Origin: FCB group bacterium
GTDB lineage: Bacteria > Zixibacteria > MSB-5A5 > GN15 > JAAZOE01
Assembly (NCBI GenBank): GCA_024231695.1
Contig: JAAEQF010000384.1
Span: forward strand, 1 to 52,209
DNA: 52,209 bases
Direction of reading: 5' to 3'
Part shown: one piece after another, positions 16,295 to 24,349 of the stretch
Layout: each line of letters starts with the position of its first letter
Numbering within the stretch: the stretch's first letter is position 1
Notes under the pieces: generated by a model
Seen by the model: only the letters and a program-made list of their open reading frames with translations
What the model was told of the DNA's origin: nothing
Databases searched by the model: none
Program-made: the position numbers and the translations under genes

Positions 16295-16654
16295 TTAAGC
16301 CAAGTGGTCAAAAATTAATCCTGCAACTTCGCGCAGCTGTGATCTAATCCGAAGGATTTCCTCCGGAGGAATCTGTTTGATGATCTCCCCGGAATCGCTA
16401 TCGACAATGTTGACGATGATTAAATTTGTATCCTCTTCTTTGTCAAAGCCGATATTGAAATTTCCCCAGTCGGCAAATTCTTTCAAATACTCGACTACCT
16501 TTTTCATTTCGTCGACGTCGAGAGTTGTTTCCGGCGGTGACTGCTCTTTCGTTTCGGCCGTCGTCATCTTCTCCGATGTTGTCTGACGTCGGGTTACCTT
16601 ATCGGCCGCGCTTCCTTCCTGCGGCGCAGTCGAATTGATTTCTTTCAACTGCAT
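16295..16654 (-). CDS. flaG: FlaG-family protein
   Basis: A 119-aa protein. Residues 1-45 are polar and probably disordered. The C-terminal half is the FlaG domain, with IGFDKEEDTNLIIVNIVDSD, then GEIIKQIPPEEILRIRSQL. FlaG proteins lie next to flagellin or fliD in many bacteria and influence filament length; the mechanism is unclear. The gene is 67 nt downstream of flagellin, beyond a hairpin terminator, and 37 nt before fliD, so it probably gets partial read-through from the flagellin promoter. Confidence 0.88.
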   Translation of the reverse strand: MQLKEINSTAPQEGSAADKVTRRQTTSEKMTTAETKEQSPPETTLDVDEMKKVVEYLKEFADWGNFNIGFDKEEDTNLIIVNIVDSDSGEIIKQIPPEEILRIRSQLREVAGLIFDHLA

Positions 16655-16682
16655 TTTAAGTCACCTCATCTCGAAAAGCCGC

Positions 16683-16704
16683 CGGGGAGGGAAAAGCCTC
16701 CCCG
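16683..16704 (-). terminator. Hairpin after flagellin gene
   Basis: CGGGGAGG (16683-16690) pairs perfectly with CCTCCCCG (16697-16704) around a 6-nt loop. On the minus strand it is followed by GCGGCTTTTC. It lies 18 nt after the flagellin stop and before flaG, so it may attenuate transcription into flaG-fliD and keep flagellin mRNA in excess. Confidence 0.7.
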
Positions 16705-16721
16705 ACAACCGTGTTACTTAA

Positions 16722-18911
16722 TTAACCAAAGAGCGACAGAACAGTCTGCGGCACCTGGTTGGCCTGCGCCAGCATGGAAACGCCGGCCTGAAGCAAAATC
16801 TGATTCTTCGTGAATTCCGACATTTCAGCAGCCATGTCGGTATCGCGAATGCTTGACTCAGAAGCAGTCAAGTTCTGCTGGGATATGCGCAGGTTGCGCA
16901 GGTTGGATTCCAGAGAATTCCTCTGGAAACTACCGAGCGTTCCACGAACAGTCGAAACCTCATTGATGGCAGCGTCGATGATCGACTGCGCATCCTGAGC
17001 GCCCAGAGCTGTGGTCACGTCAATATTAGCCAGATTGGAAAACATATTACCGGCAATATTTCGACCCAAGGACGTGGCGGACATGTTCTTGATGCCGATC
17101 TTGGCCGTCTGACCGACGTTGGCGCCAATCTGGAAGACCAGCGACTGATCGGTGGCTGAGATCGTGTGGGTGTCGCCCGCGGACCGTAGATCGACCCGAA
17201 CCTTCAGCGATTCGGTGCGGTCACGGCTGTAAACCAGCGAGTCAATGCCGCCGGTCGCCGAGGTTCCGGGACCGCCGTCAAGAGAAACACTGTAGGTAGC
17301 GGCGGAGACGTCCACCAGCAAATTGCCAAGGTCAATGCCGTTGCCGGCAGTATTGATCGCCAGATCGATGGAGCCGCGGCCGAGAGTGGTCGCGTCGCCG
17401 TCTTTGTTGTAGATCGTCTGGGTGGTCTGAGCGCCGTACTCAACCGAAGTAACATCGCTACGATAACCATCAAAGCTGACAATGGAGTTAGTACCAGTGT
17501 GAGCAACGGTATCAACGGACATACTCAGAACATTTTCAAGCCGCCAGGTTTCGGCGCCGGCTGTATTCATTTGAATTGAATAGTCGGAACCTTCGTCAGC
17601 GCTGAAAACGTTCAGCTGATTCTCGCCGGAAACCACTTCCGAATTGATGTAATTCAGATCACCGGTGGTGCCAAAGGCTGTACCCAGGGCCGCATTGAGG
17701 GCCGTGTTGAGCGAAGCCATGGTGGTATGGGTGGCGCCAGCCAGCGTGACATCGGAGGTCGCGGTAGCGGCGGCGGTTGTAACCGTGAAATTCAGCGTAT
17801 CGGCGGTCGTACCGCGCTGCGCATTGGCGGCGCCAACGCTGAAGCCACCAATAGTCGCGGCTGAGGTGCCACCGGACCAGCTGTTCACCATCAGGGAGTA
17901 ATTGGAACCACTGTTGACGCTCTGGAAAACCAGCGTGTTGCCGCCGGTGGCGTCGGTCGTAGCTTCAACTTTGCCTTCCAGAGCGGTGCCAACCATATTG
18001 GCAGTAAGCATGTCGGCAATTTCACCCAGAGTACTTCCAGCAACGTATGTTGCGGAAATGGAAATATTGCCGGATACGGCTTCACCGTTCTCCTGATAAT
18101 TCAACTCAACAGTGGCTGTACCGGCATCGCCGATAGCGCTACCGTCGGCACCTGCCCAAGCGCTGGTAGCCGTGTGGATGGCCGCCGTCGCAGCGGTGTC
18201 GAGAGTGATACCCTTACCCCAGGCATCAGTAATGTCGATGTCACCGCTGGTCTTCTGGGCCGAGCCGGAAGCCTGAATGACGTCAAGATTATGAATGCCA
18301 TCGGTCAGGTTGTCGGGACTACCAGTTCCTCCAACGAGGGACATGCCCAAACCACTCGAGTTAATAGTGGCCGTGGAATCGGTAACTTTGGTTACCGCAA
18401 CCGAGTGCGAACCGGTAGACAGGTTGCTATCTACGATCGACAGGTCGGTGCTGTTGAGACTGGTGATGGTAGCAACATTGGCATTGGAACCATCCAGTAA
18501 TTTCTTGGTACCAAACTGAGTGTTGGCCGCGATACGATCGATAGTCGCGACGGCATTGGCAATTTCAGCCTGATCGGCAGCCAACTGATCGGTATCATTG
18601 AAACCTTCGTTGGCGGCATGAATGGCCAGTTCTCTCATTCCGATCAACAGACTGTTCAGCTCGTTCAGGGAGCCTTCAGCGGTCTGAATCATATTCATCG
18701 AACCTTCAGAGTTCTGAATCGCGCGACCAAGACCGGCGATCTGAGCACGGAACTGCTCGGAAATCACCAAACCAGCCGGATCATCGCTGGCCCGGTTGAT
18801 ACGATAACCGGAAGACAGCTTTTCCATTGAACTCGAAAGTGAACGAGTTGTCAGGCCCAAATTGCGATGCGCGTTAATGGCAGCAATGTTATTGTTAATC
18901 CTAAGTGACAT
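16722..18911 (-). CDS. fliC: Flagellin, large, with expanded central region
   Basis: A 729-aa flagellin. The conserved N-terminal D0/D1 region (residues 1-140) includes SLRINNNIAAINAHRNL and SSGYRINRASDDPAGL. The C-terminal D1/D0 region begins near LVFQIGANVGQ and ends in MLAQANQVPQTVLSLFG. Between them about 430 residues, rich in Ala, Thr, Ser and Gly, form the outer domains. Two segments look duplicated (ending NSGSNYSLMVNS and DEGSDYSIQMNT). It polymerises outside the cell into the filament; the Ser/Thr-rich surface offers O-glycosylation sites, and a GT2-TPR glycosyltransferase gene is next upstream. Start: AAGGAGG eight bases before ATG. A sigma-28 promoter and a 190-nt leader lie upstream. 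Confidence 0.96.
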   Translation of the reverse strand: MSLRINNNIAAINAHRNLGLTTRSLSSSMEKLSSGYRINRASDDPAGLVISEQFRAQIAGLGRAIQNSEGSMNMIQTAEGSLNELNSLLIGMRELAIHAANEGFNDTDQLAADQAEIANAVATIDRIAANTQFGTKKLLDGSNANVATITSLNSTDLSIVDSNLSTGSHSVAVTKVTDSTATINSSGLGMSLVGGTGSPDNLTDGIHNLDVIQASGSAQKTSGDIDITDAWGKGITLDTAATAAIHTATSAWAGADGSAIGDAGTATVELNYQENGEAVSGNISISATYVAGSTLGEIADMLTANMVGTALEGKVEATTDATGGNTLVFQSVNSGSNYSLMVNSWSGGTSAATIGGFSVGAANAQRGTTADTLNFTVTTAAATATSDVTLAGATHTTMASLNTALNAALGTAFGTTGDLNYINSEVVSGENQLNVFSADEGSDYSIQMNTAGAETWRLENVLSMSVDTVAHTGTNSIVSFDGYRSDVTSVEYGAQTTQTIYNKDGDATTLGRGSIDLAINTAGNGIDLGNLLVDVSAATYSVSLDGGPGTSATGGIDSLVYSRDRTESLKVRVDLRSAGDTHTISATDQSLVFQIGANVGQTAKIGIKNMSATSLGRNIAGNMFSNLANIDVTTALGAQDAQSIIDAAINEVSTVRGTLGSFQRNSLESNLRNLRISQQNLTASESSIRDTDMAAEMSEFTKNQILLQAGVSMLAQANQVPQTVLSLFG

Positions 18912-18918
18912 TTACATT

Positions 18919-19056
18919 TCCTCCTTGAGGGTTTTACGAAACTTCCTTGCTCGCAAAATCTTAGTGGATTATTGCCGTTGCTGCCGTTCCATGGCATATA
19001 TATTCCTATAGGGGGATTTGTTCTCTCTCTGGTATCTTTACCGGACTCCTCCTTCC
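18919..19056 (-). promoter_or_regulatory. Flagellin mRNA leader with clustered GGA motifs (candidate CsrA sites)
   Basis: The predicted leader (about 190 nt) has eight GGA trinucleotides: complements of tcc at 19054, 19050, 19047, 19004, 18988, 18944, 18922 and 18919. The last two make up the ribosome-binding site. The one at 18988-18990 lies in the 7-nt loop of a TGCC/GGCA stem (18982-18996), the preferred CsrA layout. csrA and fliW are encoded 2.5-5 kb upstream on the same strand. Known biology: in Bacillus, CsrA represses flagellin translation and FliW relieves it. Confidence 0.5.
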
Positions 19057-19108
19057 CAGCCAAAGCCGGTTTTACGGTTAACATACTATAAGCTTTATCT
19101 GTATATAT

Positions 19109-19135
19109 AATTCGGCATCTAAGTTTTAGACTTTA
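19109..19135 (-). promoter_or_regulatory. Sigma-28 promoter of flagellin
   Basis: On the minus strand TAAAGTCT (19128-19135), exactly 11 nt, then GCCGAATT (19109-19116). Against TAAAGTTT-N11-GCCGATAA this is 7/8 and 6/8 with ideal spacing. It is the only good promoter in the 271-nt gap before flagellin. Confidence 0.8.
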
Positions 19136-19182
19136 AGGCTTTTTTCGACTGTCCCCGCCTCAAAGCGGCCGTTTTCAAAAGG

Positions 19183-21219
19183 TTAGCTTACACCTTCCGG
19201 ACAATCCGTTTCCAAAAGCCTCCGGGCGGCAACCTGTTGATCCGGAATCCGGGCCAGAACCTGGCGATAACCAAGCCGGGCGGAATCGATAAACCCAAGC
19301 CGCCTATAAGCTTCAGACAGACATAGGATTACCTCTGAATCTTCGGGGTGATGCTGCAGGTAGTTCTCATACCGGGTTATCGCTTCCTCGAAACGACCGT
19401 CTTGATAGTCCAAGTCTCCCAAAACTCTCAAAACACCGGTATCCTCCGGACAAAAACCAATATATTCAGTCAGTACCAATAAGGCCGATTCCAATCGCCC
19501 CAGCCGCAAATGCGCCAATCCCAGATTCCGATATGCGCTGTGATAATTCGGCTGAGTCTTTATCAACTGTTCATATTTTGAGCAGGCTTGCTCGTAATTC
19601 CCATTTTTGAAAAGGCAATTACCAAGATTATTTAAGGCATCGGCATTATCCGGCTGAAGTGTCAAAACTCTTTCGTACAATTCGGCGGCGGTATCAATTT
19701 CCCCTGCCTCAAACAAGTGATTAGCCGCATCATAGGCCAGAATCGGATTTGCCGGTAAGCTATCCAGAGCGGCCATGATCTCATTTTTCCCATTTTCGGA
19801 TCGTTCCGAAGAAAGTAGGACTTTCCCCAAGTGATGGCGCATCAGGGCGTTATCGGGTGCCAATTCCACGGCTTCCCGGTAATACCTGACGGCCTCAACG
19901 ATATCCCCCAGTCTTTCCCGAACCGATCCCAGACCAAAACTGGCCGTTGCGGAGGATTCTTGGCAGTTCTTCTCTTTTAAAAATACTTCCTCGGCCGTTT
20001 CCAGATCCCCCTTATCCAAATACAGTTTGCCCAGACGGCAATAGGTATCGAGATAAGGTTCCCTGGTTTCCAGAGCATGATTAAAACAGCGTAACGCTTC
20101 CTCGCCGTTTTTCTCTCGGTCGGCCAGATCGGCCAAGCCGTACCAGGCATGATGCCGGTTTTTTAGATGATGAATGACTATCGCCCGCTTTTCCCGGTCG
20201 GGATTATATTTCTGCTGATAATCGAGATAAAGATGATAATACTCCCGGGCCTGAGCCGGGCGGTTGGTATTGTTATAAATATGTCCTAAAGTCAACAACA
20301 CATCAAGATAATCGGGCCGGATTTTCAATGCTTTCCGGCAACAATCCTCAGCCTCGTCGTAGCGTTTCAATGTTGCCAGCGCGGCCGCCTTTTGATACAA
20401 AGTCATCAGATGATGACCGAAATACATGTCCAGTTTCGATTCCGGGCTGTCAATAACACGATCAGCATATTCGATAATCTTTTGGCTAATCTCAGGCCGA
20501 TATGACTGCTGGTGACTGCGCAATACCTGGATCATATTGAAATTGGCAAAGAGATCATCGGCGTTATCCGCCAGCTGCTTTTCCAACAGCATTCGGGTCC
20601 GTTCCAGCTTTTTGTCCTGAATTTCTCGGGGCAGGTCATACCCGTAATGATAGAGCCTTAACTTTGATTGAACTTTGGTAATATCTGGAGGAGTAATCAA
20701 CCGATTATGAACAATGCCCATGTAACCGAGATTCAATTCCCGGCGAAACAGGCGGACCGAGGTGGCCACCGAGGACAATTCGCCGCTTTCCGGAGACTGA
20801 TTATAAACCGACAGGGAAATCATTTTAAGATCTTCACGATTGACTAATTGCTGATATTGGGGAGCGTCGCCGGAAGGCACTTCCTCATCGGCATCGATAA
20901 TAAATATCCAATCCTTGGTGGCCTGCTTTAACGAATGATTGCGAGCCGCCGAGAAATCTCCGGTCCACGGGAAGTGATATATTTTACAGTCGAACTCCGA
21001 AGCGATTTCCACGGTTCGATCATCCGACCCGGTATCGACCAGAATGATTTCATCGACCATATCGCGAATAGAACGCAGACAACGAGGAAGAAAATATTCC
21101 TCGTTCTTAACAATCAGGCAGGCCGAGATTGTGGCTTGCCTTTCAGCGTTGCTTTCCGTGACGGGCAGTGGGGTTACTTTTGGTCGCCCGGCATTGTTCT
21201 TTTTTTTGCCTTTTTTCAT
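19183..21219 (-). CDS. GT2 glycosyltransferase with long TPR array; candidate flagellin glycosyltransferase
   Basis: A 678-aa protein. After a basic N-terminus (KKGKKKNNAGRPK), residues 30-150 form a family 2 glycosyltransferase: SACLIVKNEEYFLPRCL, VDTGSDDRTVE (61-71) and the metal-binding IIDADEE (107-113). Residues about 240-670 are tandem TPR units, for example ADALNNLGNCLFKNGNYEQA and YHSAYRNLGLAHLRLGRLE. This GT2-plus-TPR layout is common in flagellin-adjacent glycosyltransferases and in SunS-like relatives. The gene lies between fliW and flagellin on the same strand. No membrane segment is present, which fits cytoplasmic glycosylation of unfolded flagellin with the TPRs holding the polypeptide. 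Function is inferred from domain and position. Confidence 0.85.
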   Translation of the reverse strand: MKKGKKKNNAGRPKVTPLPVTESNAERQATISACLIVKNEEYFLPRCLRSIRDMVDEIILVDTGSDDRTVEIASEFDCKIYHFPWTGDFSAARNHSLKQATKDWIFIIDADEEVPSGDAPQYQQLVNREDLKMISLSVYNQSPESGELSSVATSVRLFRRELNLGYMGIVHNRLITPPDITKVQSKLRLYHYGYDLPREIQDKKLERTRMLLEKQLADNADDLFANFNMIQVLRSHQQSYRPEISQKIIEYADRVIDSPESKLDMYFGHHLMTLYQKAAALATLKRYDEAEDCCRKALKIRPDYLDVLLTLGHIYNNTNRPAQAREYYHLYLDYQQKYNPDREKRAIVIHHLKNRHHAWYGLADLADREKNGEEALRCFNHALETREPYLDTYCRLGKLYLDKGDLETAEEVFLKEKNCQESSATASFGLGSVRERLGDIVEAVRYYREAVELAPDNALMRHHLGKVLLSSERSENGKNEIMAALDSLPANPILAYDAANHLFEAGEIDTAAELYERVLTLQPDNADALNNLGNCLFKNGNYEQACSKYEQLIKTQPNYHSAYRNLGLAHLRLGRLESALLVLTEYIGFCPEDTGVLRVLGDLDYQDGRFEEAITRYENYLQHHPEDSEVILCLSEAYRRLGFIDSARLGYRQVLARIPDQQVAARRLLETDCPEGVS

Positions 21220-21342
21220 AGCCTACCAGCTAAAAATCATCAAAGATCAAAAGGAAATTCAAACCGAAGCACTGACCCGCCGAGCGGTCGGAATTATCTG
21301 AAACCGTTTCCGAGCAGCGCGCCAGCCGATTTAATATGGCTG

Positions 21343-21807
21343 TCAGACCGGAACCGCCGAAGATTCTGTCCGTTGAATCTTGCCTGATTCCATCACGCGA
21401 TGCTTTATACGATAGCGCGAATTAACCAGAACCAGCTGTTTGGCCAGATTAGTGCTCTGGTTTATAAGAACCGGGCCCTGAAGATTGACCGTCATCTTGG
21501 TATAATCCTCCGGGATGGTGACAATGGCGTAGGAGGCTACGTCAGCTACGTCAGCAACCTTCAACTCTTCGATTTCCTTGGGATTCACCTCAATTAAATA
21601 ATCGGGGTAAAACAGTAGCGGATTGACGATAACAAAAGCCACATCCGGATCGTCAATTGATTGAAACCAGCGAAACGGTTCAAAATCCTCCGTCTCAACG
21701 ATAACGTAACGCCGCAATTGTTCGAATCCGAGAATCGGTTTGGTCATTCTAATAGTCAGACTTTCGTCAATTTCGAGTTCTCCAAACCGTGTCGTCATAA
21801 TATTCAT
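21343..21807 (-). CDS. fliW: FliW, flagellar assembly factor and CsrA antagonist
   Basis: The frame is open to a TTG at 21813. The ATG at 21807 has AGAGG six bases upstream and is preferred (154 aa). Family features are FGELEIDESLTIRMTKPILG near the start, FRWFQSIDDPDVAFVIVNP in the middle and TVNLQGPVLIN. FliW is a beta-barrel protein that binds flagellin and CsrA; when flagellin is exported, free FliW removes CsrA from the flagellin mRNA. Both csrA and flagellin are nearby, as expected for the FliW-CsrA-flagellin circuit. It follows flgL with a 35-nt gap. Confidence 0.92.
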   Translation of the reverse strand: MNIMTTRFGELEIDESLTIRMTKPILGFEQLRRYVIVETEDFEPFRWFQSIDDPDVAFVIVNPLLFYPDYLIEVNPKEIEELKVADVADVASYAIVTIPEDYTKMTVNLQGPVLINQSTNLAKQLVLVNSRYRIKHRVMESGKIQRTESSAVPV

Positions 21808-21842
21808 AACCAACCTCTAACTCCTATGTTCTGTTTCATTTA

Positions 21843-23795
21843 TTACAGAAAATCCAAAAGCGACGGCTGAATAACCTTGGATGTGGCCATCAATGCCGCT
21901 TGATAATAGTTTTCCTCTTTTGCCAGGTCGGTCACTAACGTCACAATATCCGCGTCTTCCACATCGGATAACAGCTTTTGAAGATTCAAAGCGGTAGCTT
22001 CGTGGCGTCCCAGCGTCATTTCCAATTGATTCAGCCGAGCGCCTACACCACCGCGAGAAACCAGCACTTCCTGCATGACGTCATCGAGTGTTCCCACCAA
22101 CTGTTCAGCCAGGTCGCGGTCATTATTTTGAAGGGCCGTATTTAGAAGCATCAATGATCCCAGCATATCGGTTGAGCCGGCGATACCCAGTTGAGATGCT
22201 GAATTGGTCGAATCGCCGTTTTCGACGATCAGAGTTTGTCCGGTTATTGTGGAATCAATTCGAATGCCGGTTTCGCCGGCGTTAATAGTGGCTGTAACAT
22301 CAAGCCCGGATGAATTTATTGCCGCCAATAGATCACCGACGGTGACAATGGTCGGATCGTTAAGGTCGATAGTCACCGTGCGCGTGCCCTGGGATATTTT
22401 TATATCACCTAATTCATGCCCGTTTTTATTATTCAGAGCCGCCAAAAGAGCATCCGTTGTCAATCGGGGATTCAAATCCTCGCCGACCTTATTGCCGGTG
22501 AAAGATCCCAGCAAGCCGATATCTGCGGCCGTCGTCTGGGCGGCGATGTCGCGTATTTCAAAACTTGGTTGCGGCCGCAAATCGGTTCCGATCAAATCGG
22601 GATCGAGATTTCCCGTCAAACCCAAATCGGCAGCGGTAGTCGAGTCCTGGTCGGTATAATCTTCGATGGTCAAGTCCAACGGCACTCCATTGGTGTCGGT
22701 TATTTGCAAACCGGTGCCATCAGCGTTATACCCGACAGTAATACCGTGTCCAGCACCCAACGCGCCATCAAGGGCGTTTTCAATGGCCGTCACTACTTCG
22801 CCCATATTTGTCGCCGTCGACACATCGACATCAAAGTCGATACTGTCATCGCCGTTGTGAATACGGAAGGAACCCAGCAATTGATCGACGCCGGTCCCTT
22901 GATTGAGATTGGCCAGGTCGGTATCATCGGTTACCGTGTTGAGTGTTCCAATAACCGGTTCCAGAGTAAGGGAAGCCCCGGAATCGGAAATGCGGACCGA
23001 AAGATTGCTGTCGGCCGGCAAGCCGGTGGCCGGATTGTTGATGGCGTTAACCACATCGTCCATGGTAGCGCAACCGCTGACATCTATCAGATAGGTCACA
23101 TTTCGATTATGATCATGAATAGCAAATCCCCCAGGGAACACACCCGAAGTCAGATCAACGCCTGCCCCCATATTCAGATCGGTCAGTTGCGTCGAAGCGC
23201 TCAGGCCGAGATTAAGCTCGGAGTTTTCGCCCAAAATGTTGATCTGCTTGAAATAAACCTGTTCTCCGTAAAGACTGGTGGCAATTCGAGAATTGGTATC
23301 GACCGTCAAAGACCGCACACCGGTATCCCCGCGATAGATAACACCGTTGGCCGCCAATTCCAGCGGTTCGGTATGCGTGAGATTCCCGGAATACATGTAA
23401 CGACCGTCAACTTTACTGTTGCCGATCTGAGTTAATTGCTCAAACAACGATTCCACTTCAACAGCCGCTGCTGCGCGGGCGTTCTCATCATAGGTGTCGT
23501 TGGCCATCATCAGGGCTATTTCTTTGGCCGAATTGAAGATGTCGTTTATGTTTCCCAGATCGTTTTCATAGCTGGTCAGCGCTCCGGCACCCATTCCGAC
23601 ATTCGATGTATATTGACTTATTTCCCGCAAACGAGCCCGATAATTTAAATCATGCTGAGTACCGATTGGATCATCCGAAGCGGTGTTTATCCTTCGCCCG
23701 GTTGAAAGCTGATTTTCGATCCTCATCAAACGGTTGACGCTGTTGGCCAGGTTGAATACCGCCCGGTCAACCATCATTTGGTTGGTTACCCGCAT
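21843..23795 (-). CDS. flgL: FlgL, hook-filament junction protein, with inserted repeats
   Basis: A 650-aa FlgL; enteric FlgL is 317 aa. The N-terminal region MRVTNQMMVDRAVFNLANS, with STGRRINTASDDP at 31-43, and the C-terminus (QAALMATSKVIQPSLLDFL) are canonical. Residues about 205-545 are an insert of related beta-rich repeats: DLNMGAGVD at 206, ANLNQGTGVD at 295 and a third unit near 445. Each contains a flagellin IN-type core (IDVSGCATMDDVVNAIN; FDVDVSTATNMGEVVTAIEN; IDLNDPTIVTVGDLLAAIN). A shorter TAADLGL/TAADIGL element is repeated at 388-430. The insert probably forms outer domains around the junction. Downstream of csrA and a small ORF, upstream of fliW. Confidence 0.93.
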   Translation of the reverse strand: MRVTNQMMVDRAVFNLANSVNRLMRIENQLSTGRRINTASDDPIGTQHDLNYRARLREISQYTSNVGMGAGALTSYENDLGNINDIFNSAKEIALMMANDTYDENARAAAAVEVESLFEQLTQIGNSKVDGRYMYSGNLTHTEPLELAANGVIYRGDTGVRSLTVDTNSRIATSLYGEQVYFKQINILGENSELNLGLSASTQLTDLNMGAGVDLTSGVFPGGFAIHDHNRNVTYLIDVSGCATMDDVVNAINNPATGLPADSNLSVRISDSGASLTLEPVIGTLNTVTDDTDLANLNQGTGVDQLLGSFRIHNGDDSIDFDVDVSTATNMGEVVTAIENALDGALGAGHGITVGYNADGTGLQITDTNGVPLDLTIEDYTDQDSTTAADLGLTGNLDPDLIGTDLRPQPSFEIRDIAAQTTAADIGLLGSFTGNKVGEDLNPRLTTDALLAALNNKNGHELGDIKISQGTRTVTIDLNDPTIVTVGDLLAAINSSGLDVTATINAGETGIRIDSTITGQTLIVENGDSTNSASQLGIAGSTDMLGSLMLLNTALQNNDRDLAEQLVGTLDDVMQEVLVSRGGVGARLNQLEMTLGRHEATALNLQKLLSDVEDADIVTLVTDLAKEENYYQAALMATSKVIQPSLLDFL

Positions 23796-23810
23796 CCTTC
23801 ACCAATCCTT

Positions 23811-23984
23811 TTAATCGCCGTAATAGACGAAATCGCTGTCATGGCCAAGTCTGAATAGACGAGCCAGAAACGACGGTTTTTGACGCTGAGGTTTGCGCCC
23901 CTTCTTCCTGGCATTGATCATACGTCCGCATCTCGTGGCCGGGTCTTCGTACGATTGACGTGGCTTATCTTTTTTACCGAACAA
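23811..23984 (-). CDS. Small basic protein between csrA and flgL
   Basis: A 57-aa frame starting at TTG 23984 with GGGGAG eight bases upstream, 14 nt after the csrA stop, and ending 15 nt before the flgL start. The protein is Lys/Arg-rich (FGKKDKPRQ; NARKKGRKPQRQKPSFLARL) and ends in HDSDFVYYGD. No family is recognised. It fits exactly in the gap between two real genes on the same strand and has a plausible start, so it may be a true gene. An internal ATG (at MINARKK) is an alternative start. No membrane segment or signal peptide is present. Confidence 0.5.
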   Translation of the reverse strand: MFGKKDKPRQSYEDPATRCGRMINARKKGRKPQRQKPSFLARLFRLGHDSDFVYYGD

Positions 23985-23998
23985 TTGGGTTTCTCCCC

Positions 23999-24313
23999 TT
24001 AATCCCGTGGTCGAGGGCCTTGATCATTATCCTTGCGATATTTGATATTCGGCGATTTTTGATCCTTGTCCTCACCCCTCTTTATTTTACTTTTGAGTAC
24101 CTGCATGACATTGGCCAGATCCTCTTTTATTGTCCGTGCCGCCTTCTGATTCTCATTCTGAATCTTGACGTAAATCTCCTCGCGGTGAACAACGACTTTC
24201 AAGGGAGCATCGATGCCCAAGCGTACTTGGCGACCGTAAATACCAAGTACCGTCACCTTGATATCATCGCCGATGGTAATTGACTCTCCTAACTTCCGTG
24301 TTAAAATCAGCAC
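23999..24313 (-). CDS. csrA: CsrA, translational regulator, with C-terminal extension
   Basis: A 104-aa CsrA starting at GTG with GGAGGG upstream. Residues 1-60 are the classic fold: [18 protein letters not shown], then [11 protein letters not shown] with Arg at the RNA-contact position near residue 44-45 (HREE). The usual length is 60-75 aa; here a basic tail of about 40 residues follows ([15 protein letters not shown]). CsrA dimers bind GGA motifs in mRNA leaders and block translation. It lies between flgK and flgL, a common place in bacteria that use the FliW-CsrA switch for flagellin. The tail may contact FliW or RNA; this is untested. Confidence 0.95.
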   Translation of the reverse strand: MLILTRKLGESITIGDDIKVTVLGIYGRQVRLGIDAPLKVVVHREEIYVKIQNENQKAARTIKEDLANVMQVLKSKIKRGEDKDQKSPNIKYRKDNDQGPRPRD

Positions 24314-24349
24314 ATCACCCTCCGTGGTGCATTTGGCTATTTTAGCATG

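Noticed and set aside
18851..19084. 77-aa minus-strand frame covering the flagellin leader
   Set aside because: It overlaps the flagellin start in another frame, contains the flagellin ribosome-binding site, has no good start signal of its own and encodes no recognisable protein.
19141..19182. Hairpin CCGC/GCGG between the GT2-TPR gene and flagellin as a terminator
   Set aside because: Stem only about 4 bp and no T tract follows on the transcribed (minus) strand.
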